A DNA stretch of 64,000 bases from Conus ventricosus (Eukaryota > Mollusca > Gastropoda > Neogastropoda > Conidae). This document shows positions 14,097 through 25,114 of the stretch, one piece after another (positions within the stretch are counted from its first letter, which is position 1; each line of letters begins with the position of its first letter). Position numbers and translations under genes: made by a program. The notes under the pieces are model-generated. The model had not been told where the DNA came from and did not search any database. It saw only the letters and a program-made list of their open reading frames with translations. Location of the stretch: positions 13,067,014 through 13,131,013 of the forward strand of contig CM031622.1 in NCBI GenBank assembly GCA_018398815.1. Direction: 5' to 3'.

Positions 14097-15291
14097 GTGG
14101 TGGAAGGGACGGAGCAGGAAAGACCCCTTTCAGCTCTGAGCCCTTTTGCTGTCCAAAAGGGCTTTCAAGGCTTAGCAGGTGACCCTCAGTCCGTCAAAAG
14201 GTTGCGAAATGGCTCATTCCTCATTCAATGTAGATCGAAAAAACAGTCTGAACAGCTGCTGAAGGCAACAAAATTTGTGGATAGGGAGATCAGGGTGACT
14301 CCCCATAAACAGTTAAATTCATCCAAAGGTGTGATTCGCTGCAGAGATCTAACGGGTGTCTCAGAGGCAGAAATAAAAACGGAACTGGCGTCCCAGGGTG
14401 TGATGGAGGTGCGCAGGGTGACAGTCAAGAAAGGTGCAGAGAGAGTGGCCACCAACACCCTCTTTCTGACCTTCTGCAACCCTGTGCTGCCTCCGGTCAT
14501 CAAAGTTGGCTACCTGAACGTCCGTGTTCAGCTGTATGTCCCGTCCCCATTGAGATGCTTCCGGTGCCAGAGATTTGGACATGTTAGAGACCGCTGTTCT
14601 GGGCAGGAGGTGTGCGGTGTTTGCTGCAAGGCAACCATGATGGGCCGTGCAAAGATCCGGCACATTGTGCTAACTGCGGTGGCGACAATCCCTCCTCTTC
14701 ACGAAACTGCCCTCTCTGGATTCAGGAATCCACTATACAATGAGTCAAAACGGAAAAGAAGATCTCATTTTTTGAAGCCCGGAAACAGGTTGTGGGCAGT
14801 CAGATGCCGACAGCTTCTTCCTACGCTTCGGCCGTAAAGAAAGTGTCCACTCGGTCAGTCTGCTGCCAGACTGATGAATTTACGTTTTCGAAGACATTGC
14901 AAGTAAGATCTGTCAATTCTGGTGGTAGCAAGTCCACCACCTTCCAACCCAAACTGACTGCCCCTGGTGGAGGCAAAAAATCCGCCACCCCTCAGACTGC
15001 CCAGCAGTCTACAACATCTGCTGCTGGGCAGACTAAAAAACCAGCAATTCCGCCTTGAACTCCCCTATCCAGTGCCCGTGCGGGCAAGGGAGTTCCACCC
15101 AGTGTGGAGATGGTGGAGATGAAGAAAAAACCTCCACCATCTCCTGAATCCAGACCTCCACCATCTCCAAACTCCAGGCCTTTGTCACCTGCGGGCAAGT
15201 CTGCCAGCAGGTCCAAAGACCAACACAGTCCAGTTAAACTCACTAATAAATTCGCTCCATTAGAAGCGGACGTTGAAGAGGAGATGACCTG
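14097..15291 (+). pseudogene. LINE ORF1, gag-like zinc-knuckle protein, broken
   Basis: The first part (14,097 to about 14,640) encodes SPFAVQKGFQGLAGDPQSVK and then an RRM-like region, followed by CFRCQRFGHVRDRC, a CCHC knuckle. The second knuckle (CKDPAHCANCGGDNPSSSRN) is in the next frame, so one base is lost near 14,630. That frame continues through FFEARKQVVGSQMPTASSYA and a Pro/Ser-rich tail to TGA at 15,290-15,292. It is broken by TGA at 14,741 and 15,056, both at places where CGA is plausible. The protein would bind LINE RNA. Confidence 0.85.
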
Positions 15292-15317
15292 ATTTCTCTC
15301 CTTTTTGCCTCTGCACC

Positions 15318-18300
15318 ATGGATAGTACAATATTCCATTGGAATATCCGTGGATTAAATTCCAACTTTGAGGAGCTGCAGCTTCTGTGTCAGTCTATAAA
15401 ACCTTCCGTCGTGGCTCTTCAGGAAACTCAAATTCAAAGCCAGAAGACCTTTACTTTTTCTGGCTTTAATATTCTTTCAAATCCTGCACAAACCATCCAC
15501 GTTGGGACGGTCGGGCGGTGTTGCCCTTCTCATACACAAAACTCTGCTGTATAGTCCTGTCGCTCTGTCTACCTCCCTTCAAGCTGTTGCTGCGAGAGTC
15601 ACTCTCCACAAGACTGTAACAATCTGTTCTATTTATCTACCTCCTTCAGTCCCGGTTTGTCGTCAGGACCTTGTCAGTCTGATAGGAGAACTTCCTCGAC
15701 CTTTTTTGCTGTTGGGTGACTTTAACGGTCACAATCCTCTTTGGGGTAGTGTCGGTACGTCATCCAGAGGTCTGCTAATTGAGGATGTCCTTTCGGATTT
15801 GGATTTGTGTTGTCTGAAAGACGGATCTGCAACTTACCTCCACTCTTCCACAGGTTCACTTTCGTGTTTAGATTTGTCGGTTTGTGACCCTCGCTGGTCC
15901 TGGACTATGAGTGGTCTGTCCATGACGATCTGCACGGAAGTGACCATTTCCCTGTCCTTCTTCAACCTGTCATAACTGAACACGTCTCTGCCTCTCAACA
16001 TCTAATTTATAAGAAAGCAAACTGGGATCTATTTGCAGCCACTATTTCTAAGGAATTCCAGGACACTGATTTTCTTCAGAGTCCGGACCCAGCAGAATCT
16101 CTGACTAATACTATGATTAAATGTGCTAAAGCCTGTATTCCAGTGTCTTCCGACAAACTTCAAATGCCAAAAACACCCTGGTTCAATTCAGAATGCCAAC
16201 AAATTTCCAAAGTCCGAAAACGGGCTCAGCGTCAGGTATACCATCGACCTTCGGGTCCCAACGCTCGAGCCCATCAAAAACTCCGTGCCAAATCGAGACA
16301 CACTTTTAAAATCAGTAAACGTCGGTCCTGGAGAAGTTTCTGCTCCAGGCTGACGTCGAAAACTTCCAAGAAAAAAGTGTGGAACATCATTAAAAAAATC
16401 AAAGGGAAGAACACCTGTCCCACTGTGAACCATCTCAAGTTTGCTGACTCTTTAATAACAGAGAAGAAAGCAGTTGCTAATCTGCTGGCTTCAACCATAG
16501 AAAAGAATTCCTCCTCTTCTAACAAATCAGCCACTTTTGTCAAAAATAAAACCTTAAAGAAAAATCACCCTGCAACTTTTCGTCCGACAACATGGAAGAC
16601 TACAATCTTCCTTTCACTTTAAATGAACTGAAATCTGCCTTACTTTCTTGCAGCGATTCCTCTCCAGGTATAGATGAAATCCATTATCAGCTGTTGAAAC
16701 ATCTTCCGCTAGAAGGTCTGAACATACTGCTACAGGTCTACAACCATGTGTGGACTACAGGTTTTTTTCCACCCTCTTGGCGAAAAGCTCTCATTATTCC
16801 AATTGCCAAACCTGGAAAAGATCTTTCTAATCCTTCAAAATTACCGTCCCATAGCTTTGACCAGCTGTGTTTGTAAATTGATGGAAAAAATGGTCAATGC
16901 TAGGCTCATGTGGAAACTTGAAACCGATGGCCTTTTGGCGAAAGAACAGTGTGGTTTCCGCAAACATCGGAGTACAGTTGACCATTTGATTCGTCTGGAA
17001 TCTGCCCTTCGGAATCCTTTTTGAACAGACAGCATACAGTGGCAATTTTCTTCGACTTGGAGAAGGCCTACGATACCACCTGGAAGTCGGGGATACTTCA
17101 TGATCTCCACAATCTGGGTTTTCGAGGTCATCTTCCGCTTTTTATTCAAATTTTTTGGCAGAACGACAGTTTCAGGTCCGGGTTGGCACCACTCTCTCTG
17201 ATGTCCACGAGCAGGAGTTGGGTGTTCCCCAGGGGAGCATACTGTCTCCTGCCCTCTTTAGTATTAAAATCAACAACATTGTGAAATCAGTTCAACAGGG
17301 TTCAGACTGCTCATTGTTTGTAGATGATTTCGCTGTCTACGCAACTGGAAGCCTGTACCCGAGTGTCCAGCGCAGGCTCCAGCTTTGCGTAGATAAAATC
17401 CATCGATGGGCGGATGAAAACGGTTTCACCTTTTCTCCAACAAAGACGCAGTGTATTCACTTCCATAATTTCCGTCAGTTTTTCCCAGATCCTGAACTTC
17501 AAGTAGGGAAATCTCCCATTCCAGCTGTTAAAGAGGCCAAATTTCTGGGAGTCATTTTTGACCAGAAACTCAACTTTCTCAGCCACATCAAAAACCTCAA
17601 AACTTCTTGCCAGAAAGCTCTGAATATTCTGCGGGTCGTAGCGCACACCGACTGGGGCGCTGATAAGAAAACTTTTGCTGCACCTCTACAGAGCCTTGGT
17701 CCGTTCCAAACTGGACTACGGTTGTGCTGTCTACGGCTCCGCAAGACCCTCTTGCCTCAAACTCTTGGACCCTATCCACCATCAAGGGCTTCGTCTCTGT
17801 CTTGGAGCGTTCCGCACCACCCCTGTGTACAGCCTGTACGCAGAGGCGGGCGAACCTTCATTGTCCAACCGCAGGCTGAAACTGTCTTTAAATTATTATA
17901 TCCGACTGTTCTCAGAACCGCAGAATCCTGCCTATGACTGTGTCTTTGACCCTCCATTCCAAAGTAAGTTTGAAAACAACCCGAAATATATTCCGCCGTT
18001 TGGTCTTCGTATGCAGCCTCACGTGCGGAATGCAGGTGTAGACCTAGGAGTTGTGTCCGATTTTTCCAAGTTTCCGGATCAACCTCCATGGACCTTTTTC
18101 ACACCAGAGATTCGTTTCGATCTTGCAGCTTTTCGTAAAGAGTCTACCAGCTCTCTGGCGTACAAGGCGTTGTATGCTGAGCTCTGTTCGAAATTCCCAT
18201 CCTATCAAAAAGTTTTTACTGACGGTTCCAAGTCTGACGATGGAGTGGCCTGTGCAGCCTACTGCCCTGGGGCTCCTTCTCAGATACTGTTGGAACATAT

Positions 18301-19014
18301 ACATTCAGATGCTTCTGTCTATTCTGCTGAACTTACTGCTCTGGTTTTGGCTTTGAAGATAATCTCGCATTCTTCAAAGAGGGACTTTCTGGTTCTGTCG
18401 GATTCGCTGTCAGCTTTGGAGGCCATAGCTGGCCGCAACCTTCAGCATCCGGAACTTTTACTTTTTTTTGAACTTTTTAGCAAGTTGAAGGCGGACGGTT
18501 ACAACATTACTCTTGCTTGGGTTCCTGGTCATGTTGGCATTGGCGGGAACGAAATGGTTGATCGTTTAGCCAAGAACGCCACAAGAGAGAAACTGTCCAA
18601 CACTTATATCCCCTGCTCAGATGTGAAACCCAAAATTAATGATTATGTGAGCGACCTCTGGCAGGAGGATTGGAACACACAGACGAGTAACAAACTCTTT
18701 CAGATCCGTCCAAACCTTAAGGAATTCCTCCCATCCACGTCGGGAGGTCGTAAAGAGGAAACGGTTCTGTGCGGCTGCACACCGGCCATTCGTATTTTAC
18801 CCATGCTTACCTTTTAAAGAGTGAAGAAGCTCCGTGGTGCATTCCATGTCATGCGCCACTCACAGTGAAACATGTTCTTTTAGAGTGTTGGGACTTGCAC
18901 GATGTGAGACACAAACATTTTACAGCGGAGTCCATGAAGATCCTGTTCAGGGATGTCCCGCCTGATGTGATCCTTGAGTTTTTGAGAGAGATTAACATTT
19001 TTCATCTGATTTAA
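15318..19014 (+). pseudogene. LINE ORF2, endonuclease-reverse transcriptase-RNase H, frameshifted
   Basis: The ATG at 15,318 opens the APE-type endonuclease (FHWNIRGLN, VALQETQ, LLGDFNGHNPLWG, GSDHFP near 15,941). RT follows: NYRPIALTS near 16,840, FFDLEKAYDTTW near 17,050, GVPQGSILSP near 17,220 and the catalytic FVDDF at 17,317-17,331. RNase H has VFTDGSKS (18,211), LVLSDSLSAL (18,388) and WVPGHVGIGGNEMVDRLA (18,518). A CxxC/H motif near the end (IPCHAPLTVKHVLLECW) matches the C-terminus of related elements. Frame changes fall near 15,500, 15,890, 16,580, 16,840, 17,020, 17,150, 17,670 and 18,765. The stop TAA is at 19,012. Confidence 0.93.
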
Positions 19015-19094
19015 GATTTTACGGAAGAAAGATTTTTAACAAAGTTTCTGGTGCGTTTCTAGACAATGTCATTTAAAGAGATGTATGAAAGGGT

Positions 19095-19140
<46 letters not shown>

Positions 19141-19233
19141 GACTGGTAAGTTGATTTTAACGTGGTGACAGCCCTGATATGGCCCTTTGCGGTCGGCTGG
19201 GCTATAAGCAACATTATCTTATCTTATCTTATC

Positions 19234-19880
19234 GTACGAGGCAGGAAAAACCAACAGAAAGCCACCTGACTGTATGAGGCAGGAAAAACCAACAGAAAGC
19301 CACCTGACTGTATGAGGCAGGAAAAACAAACAGAAAGCCACCTGACTGTATGAGGCAGGAAAAAACAAACAGAAAGCCACCTGACTGTATGAGGCAGGAA
19401 AAACAAACAGAAAGCCACCTGACAAAGCCACCTGACTGTATGAGGCAGAAAAACAACAACAGAAAGCCACCTGACTGTACGAGGCAGGAAAAACCAATAG
19501 AAAGCTACCTGACTATGAGGCAGGAAAAACCCAGCAGAAAGCCACCTGATTGTATGAGGCAGGAAAAACAAACAGAAAGCCAAATGACTGTACGAGGCAG
19601 GAAAAACCAACAGAAAGCCTCCTGACTGTACGAGGCAGGAAAAACCAAGAGAAAGCCACCTGATTGTATGAGGCAGAAAAAACAACAACAGAAAGCCACC
19701 TGACTGTACGAGGCAGGAAAAACCAATAGAAAGCTACCTGACTACGAGGCAGGAAAAACCCAGCAGAAAGCCACCTGACTGTATAAGGCAGGAAAAACAA
19801 ACAGAAAGCCAAATGACTGTACGAGGCAGGAAAAACCAACAGAAAGCCTCCTGACTGTATGAGGCAGGAAAAACGAACAT
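19234..19880. repeat. Minisatellite, 36-bp unit, ~17 copies, right of the LINE
   Basis: Units read GTACGAGGCAGGAAAAACCA then ACAGAAAGCCACCTGACT. The array is continuous with the 57-base fragment on the left of the LINE. A block of about 190 bases is repeated: the unit with the AACAACAACAG variant near 19,448 recurs near 19,684. Confidence 0.96.
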
Positions 19881-19995
19881 CCCAGTAAAAGAAAAGAAAG
19901 TCTGCAGAAAAAAGAATGGCGCAGTACTTGCTAATCATGCCAGGTCTTGTACTGCATCCGGTTTTCCACCCTAGGTTTCCATGATTCTGAGTTCA

Positions 19996-20103
19996 GGGCA
20001 ACACCACCCACGTTTGTTATGGTGTGTTGTGGCTCTTCTGCATGCAGTAAGGCAACACCACCCACGTTTGTTATGGTGTGTTGTGGCTCTTACGCATGCA
20101 GTA
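19996..20103. repeat. Tandem duplication, ~54-bp unit, 2 copies
   Basis: Two near-identical copies of GGCAACACCACCCACGTTTG and the following sequence, ending in GCATGCAGTA. Confidence 0.95.
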
Positions 20104-20737
20104 ATCAAACCAGTTCAGTAACGGTCAAATAGCTGGTGAATGTGATTTGTTGTACCGTTTTTCTGGTCGTCAAGTATAGGCCTTCTGTTTCCGGAGACAA
20201 AGAGGATGTCTTGCACGTTACGAATTGTAGATCGAGACAAGAGAGTTGAGGGAGGCACAGTGGTCAAGTTTTGGAAATGAGTAGACTGAAAAGACTACAC
20301 AAAAGTGAGCAGTTTTGATCAGTCTTATTCCTGCTGGTTTGCAGAAAGTGAGCACACTGGGAATGGCACTTTGTTACCTGTTTGTTTTGTGGAAAAGAGC
20401 TGAACTACGCCAGTCATGGTTTTTATCATAACTCTTTGAAAACATGTGCCCTGCAAGAAGCATGGTGATGCTTCAGGAGCTCTGGACTGCTAGCAGACCA
20501 GACTGGATGCCTTGATTATATTGATGTCTCCCCCCCGCCCCCTTTCTTTTAAATGAACATGCATTGATTTTTTTTCCTTTGACTGTCTGAAAGTGCTGAT
20601 AAGTGATGTAAGATGTACCCTTGTGGTCTGGTTGGTTGTAAGTGAAAAGAAATGAGATGCATCATAATTGTGTCCACCACAATGAAGGATATTGTTCTTT
20701 CTTACCAAGACATATACATGATTGTTCAAACGAACGC
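20104..20737. other. Intron sequence, nothing recognised
   Basis: No exon, repeat array or element could be supported. Confidence 0.45.
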
Positions 20738-20957
20738 TGAATTTTGTTTTGTTTTCTTTTGTTTTAGAGAAATTCACAAAATTTAAGTATGCATGCACGT
20801 ATGTGGTGGTGTATGTATGTGTCTGTGTATAATCATGGGGGTGTGCATGAATTTTGTTTTGTTTTCTTTTGTTTTAGAGAAATTCACAAAATTTAAGTAT
20901 GCATGCACGTATGTCGTGGTGTATGTATGTGTCTGTGTATAATCATGGGGGTGTGCA
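20738..20957. repeat. Tandem duplication, 110-bp unit, 2 copies
   Basis: Both copies start TGAATTTTGTTTTGTTTTCT and end in ATCATGGGGGTGTGCAT. They differ at very few positions, so the duplication is recent. Confidence 0.96.
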
Positions 20958-21424
20958 TTTACATTATTTTCTTTTGGTTTCTTTGCTGGCTGCATAACAG
21001 TTCGCCTATCATGAGAGACTACAAAAGGGTCTTCAGCACTGCTTGAATTCTATTGTGGTGGGTGGGAGGGGGGCTTTTCCTTTTGCCCCTACCCTAGACC
21101 CCCCATCAGGGTGTTGTTCGTGGACCCCACTGGGGCTGTGACGGCCCCAGGACCTTGGCCTTTTTCACAAAGTGTTCAAGTCAGCTGTTGGTTTGGACTG
21201 GATGTGATGTGTGTCACACGTGTTGGTGACGTTCTGACCAGCATGTGTTGTTCTGCCCTGTGCGGAGGATCAAATATGATGCGTGTCAGAAACACGTGTT
21301 GGTGACGTTGGAACAGAGAGGAGGTGTGTCTGAACAGGCCTCTGGTTTGAACAGGCACTGTGCCTCACACCATAGATCAGATGTGCATACAGTGTAGGAG
21401 AGGCATCAGTGTCAAGCTCTGCCA

Positions 21425-21559
21425 CACTGGATGTGATAGGTCAGACAAATAGGATGACATGGATATGACAGGTCAGACAAATAGGATGACATGGATATGA
21501 CAGGTCAGACAAATAGGATGACATGGATATGATAGGTCAGACAAATAGGATGACATGGA
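21425..21559. repeat. 32-bp minisatellite, left of a hAT-like element
   Basis: Four units of GATATGACAGGTCAGACAAA and TAGGATGACATG. The element at 21,560 interrupts the fourth unit. Confidence 0.95.
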
Positions 21560-22988
21560 CAGACCTGTTTACCCCCTTGGCTACCCAAGTGTAATCCCAA
21601 ATACTGAAAAGTGTAATCTTATGGGGGAAAAGTGTAATCGAAGGCGCGAAGCGCCGAGATAGCTAGGGGGGTCCGGGGCATGCCCCCCCCCCCCCCGGAA
21701 AATTTTTTTGGGGGAAGCAAAATGGTGCAATCTGGTGCACATTCTGGTGCACATTCTAAGGTTAAATTTCATCATTATGACCATGAAAATTCAACTCAAA
21801 ATATAACAAAAACAAATTAAAACTCACCAACTGCCATTGGAACCACTTTACTTGGTCAAAGGATGTCTGCCAAGTTGGAGGATACCAAATAAATAATGTA
21901 TTTAAAATTATAAAAAAAAACACACACACACATCTGAAGTCTTCAGAAAGTCCCCTTGTGTACAAATCCTGGAAGCAAATGTTCTCACACAAATACACAA
22001 TCAGTCACTCTGCCAGTGCCTCCACCCCACTGCCAAGCATGAAAAAGAGAGAAAAAAAAAGAGAGAGAGAGAGAGAGAAATGTTCTCTAAGCTTTTAAAG
22101 AATTGTAGTAGGCTGATCTCAGCTGAACCAAGTCCTTGTCTGACATCTCCCTGCATTCGCCTGGTTGTCCTTTTAACACCATTAGAGCTTCAGTTGTCTC
22201 TGGCAGCAGTGAAGATCTTGCTTCTGTGCAGTTTTTCCTCACCATGGAAAACACTCTCTCACAGGCAGCACTGGAATGGGGAATAGTCAGAATGCCCTTC
22301 ATGGCAAAGGCTAACTGCTCCAGGCTGGGCTCCTTTTTAGCCAGTTCTTTCCAAAATTCATCAGCACGGTCAAAATCCTGAGAATCTGGGGGCTGCATGA
22401 CCTGGTAAGCAGTAAATTGTTCCATTATTTGTGAGAAGCCGTGCCCGCATGTCTCGAGCTTACAATCGAACATTCCGCCATGTTCACAGCTGAAGTCCGA
22501 CTTATGCTACAATGCACATATCCCGGCCCTTTTCTTGATGGGAAAAGACAGTTATACTTGTCATGGTATACCTGGCGGTATTTTTGAGTAACTCGTGCCT
22601 TTTTTGGTTTCTCAGGAACTGTTTCTTTCGTAACACGGCAATCAGAATCGTCGTCTGTCTCATGCTGAGCACGCTTTGACGCCATCTTTGATAATGATGT
22701 CAACCCGCGAAAGTTATCTCCCTTACTAAAACGTTCAACCTCATGCCTGCCCGCAATGCTGGCTTTCGGTTACACGGATATGAAGGAATAACTGAACACT
22801 GTAACTTTCGCAGGCGGCACAGTGAGTGAACGGGCCATCGCGTTGTTGAACCGACCAGAATGATTGCTTTCGAAAAGTGTAGTTTTGGCGATCCGCGTGG
22901 CGGAATTTAATGTTTGAAGGCGTAATGGCGTAATTGGAGGTTTGAAATCGTGATTTATTACGCCAAAGGCGTAAAGTAAACAGGTCTG
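21560..22988 (-). mobile_element. hAT-like DNA transposon derivative, 1.4 kb
   Basis: Terminal inverted repeats begin CAGACCTGTTTAC at 21,560 and end with the reverse complement at 22,988. The flanks repeat CATGGA, a 6-bp target-site duplication inside the 32-bp minisatellite. The minus strand keeps the N-terminal and C-terminal pieces of a hAT transposase with the catalytic centre removed. The left part holds a C run and a GAAGGCGCGAAGCGCC palindrome. Confidence 0.88.
22087..22703 (-). pseudogene. Internally deleted hAT transposase remnant
   Basis: Reading the minus strand from 22,703, the N-terminal part has a basic leader and KYNCLFPSRKGPGYVHCSI, followed in the next frame by CEHGGMFDC: a BED/TTF-like zinc-finger region. 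Almost immediately a C-terminal dimerisation domain follows: ILTIPHSSAACERVFSMVRK and then RSSLLPETTEALMVLK. The RNase H-like catalytic region is absent, so the copy cannot encode an active transposase. Frames overlap at 22,425-22,473, suggesting small indels at the deletion joint. Confidence 0.85.
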
Positions 22989-23330
22989 CATGGATATGAC
23001 AGGTCAGACAAATGGGATGACATGGATATGACAGGTCAGACAAATAGGATGACATGGATATGATAGGTCAGACAAATAGAATGACATGGATATGATAGGT
23101 CAGACAAATAGGATGACACGAATGTGTATAGGAGTCTGTTTCAAGCTCTGCCACTCTGGATATGATAGGTCAGACAAATAGGATGACATGATAGGTCAGA
23201 CAACCAGGATGACACGAATGTGTATAGGACTTAGGAGTCTGTTTCAAGCTTTGCCACTCTGGATGTGATAGGTCAGACAACTAGGACGACACGAATGTGT
23301 ATAGGACTTAGGAGTCTGTTTCAAGCTTTG
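22989..23330. repeat. 32-bp minisatellite, right of the hAT-like element, with longer variant units
   Basis: Continues the array seen at 21,425. After three plain units the repeat grows to about 75-90 bases, adding GACACGAATGTGTATAGGAC and CTGTTTCAAGCTTTGCCACT. Confidence 0.9.
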
Positions 23331-24493
23331 CTGTTCAGCTGGGTCAGATGGTATGCTGTGACTTAGTATTTGAAAGAGACGTCATTCTAAGCTGTTGTCT
23401 GTTTATCACATGACAGCGACTTTAGGCATTAACACAGGAGTGAATGGAGATGTCTGAGATGTGGTGGATGATCAGCTGGGGTGCCAACCTTCTGCTGACG
23501 TTTGGAGCACATAGTTTTGTGGGGAATGTGGATGTGTCTGTGTGCACTGACGATTTGTCGTTTATCATGCGTGCGTGTGAACCTCCCTCTCTCTGCCCCA
23601 CTCCCTTTGCCAAAGCTAGAAATACAACTGAGGAGATTGTAAATATCGGTTTTAACTAGCTGGTTTTGCCTTTTACTTTGTATTTACAAATGTGGCAGGA
23701 ATACGCAGACATTCTCTTGCACACATACACAGTCATCTCAGGTCTTCCTCCTCTTCTTCGGTGCATGTATCGTCGTCATCATGGTGTCATGAATTGAAAG
23801 CAGAAGAAAGAGAGAAAGTGGAACCTTTTTGTGTATAACAGTCCCCATAACTCTTTAAAAGCTGGGTCTTTACAGGGAGGGAGTTCTCTCCAGGAGCTGG
23901 TGTAGGTGAAGACAGGGTCCCTGTACGTCGGAGAAGTGGAAAGATTTGAACAGAGCACAAACTGAAAAGAAGGGGAAAATATGATTTGGGTGTAATGTCT
24001 GCTATATGCTGAACAAGAACAATAACATGCTGAGCAAGTATGCGCATTTTTGTCCTAGATAACGATCAGATGTGAGAAAGGCTTTTTTTGTTTGTTCGTT
24101 TGTTTCAACTGAAGACTGTTCCAGTGAATACACAAGTAACCTGGGATAAATGAGGTGTAAGAAATCCATGTATTTTGACTTCTGTCAAGTTCATTGCCCT
24201 TCAGTTTTAGAACTGTGCTTTGGGGGATATTTTCACTGAAAAGAGATTTTGTTGTTTGAACTTACTGGCTCAGTTTTAGAGACACTAAGATCCTGGTCAG
24301 GGAAAATAGGAACATTTCATGTTCATAATGCTGCATGAACTTGTGAAAGAAAAACAAAGGTGTCAGAGAAAAGTGTTTATAAAAAGGTGTGTGTTTGCTC
24401 GGAGGGCCTGTATTAGGTGGTTGGAGGGTATGACAGTATTGATGATAGGAACAATGAAGTTGATTTCTAAGGATGTGTGTTTTTGTGTTTCAG
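23331..24493. other. Intron sequence before the 24,494 exon
   Basis: No further exon is recognised. An open frame at 23,444-23,659 has no family motif or matching splice phase. Confidence 0.45.
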
Positions 24494-24570
24494 CGACCAG
24501 TCTAACTGGCACAATGACTCGCCTCAAAAATCACGCAGTTTCACTTGTAGGATGCTTGTCAAGCCTCCAA
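24494..24570 (+). CDS. NCOA: NCOA exon: PAS-A to PAS-B linker
   Basis: The acceptor tttgtgtttcag and the strong donor gtaagt bound 77 bases that read as one base, 25 codons and one base. The peptide runs from DQSNW to KSRSFTCRMLVKPP. The block RSFTCRMLVKP is diagnostic of p160 coactivators, where vertebrates have a nearly identical TFNCRMLVKP segment between the PAS repeats. The neighbouring exons are about 17 kb upstream and 5 kb downstream. The exon ends in phase 1 and joins the GT that starts the 29,692 exon. The intron after it opens with AT, GT and CT microsatellites. Confidence 0.93.
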
Positions 24571-24587
24571 GTAAGTCATCAACTGGT

Positions 24588-24598
24588 TATATATATAT

Positions 24599-24645
<47 letters not shown>

Positions 24646-24678
24646 ATGGATGAGGTTGGTCGGGAGTATGTATGTATG

Positions 24679-24726
<48 letters not shown>
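24588..24726. repeat. Microsatellites (AT)n(GT)n, (GTAT)n and (CT)n
   Basis: Pure repeats at 24,589-24,642 and 24,668-24,725, within 20 bases of the donor at 24,571. Confidence 0.95.
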
Positions 24727-24728
<2 letters not shown>

Positions 24729-24897
24729 TGAATACTAAAACAAGTTGGACATCTTTTCCTTTAGGGACGATTTTTATTTTCAAGCTTTTGCCTCAAGGGC
24801 TTCATCAGGAATAAAACACCTCATAAAAGTCCAATGCCCTCAACATGATTACTCCTCAGCAGTTACAACTATTTTAACACATGCGCACATATGCGCT

Positions 24898-24909
24898 TGT
24901 GTACACACG

Positions 24910-24951
<42 letters not shown>

Positions 24952-25040
24952 CAAAAGGGGGGGGGGGGGAGTGGGGGGGGGGGGGGGGGGAGAGAGAGAG
25001 GGGTGGTGTGGTTGAATGGAAGAAGGGGGGGGGGGGGGGG
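24898..25040. repeat. (CA)n and G-rich tracts
   Basis: GC/CA repeat at 24,906-24,947, followed by nearly uninterrupted G runs at 24,957-24,992 and 25,026-25,040. Confidence 0.9.
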
Positions 25041-25114
25041 CATGTATAAAAAAAAACGAGGCAGAAAGGATAAATGTAGCACTGTGGGCGTGGTTAAAAG
25101 CTGACTGTCGGACA

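Larger units (their letters stand above)
14034..19233 (+). mobile_element. Non-LTR retrotransposon with APE, RT and RNase H (I/Nimb-like)
   Basis: A near full-length LINE of about 5.2 kb. It has a gag-like ORF1 with CCHC knuckles, then an ORF2 with apurinic-type endonuclease, reverse transcriptase and RNase H. A poly-T tract (19,097-19,137) lies in the 3' UTR, and the 3' end is made of TTATC repeats. RNase H after RT and a short-repeat 3' end are typical of the I superfamily (I/Nimb and relatives). The clade is an inference. The coding frame changes about eight times by single bases, at least five in A or T runs, and ORF1 has two in-frame TGA codons. The copy interrupts a 36-bp minisatellite and sits inside a coactivator intron. 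Confidence 0.95.
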
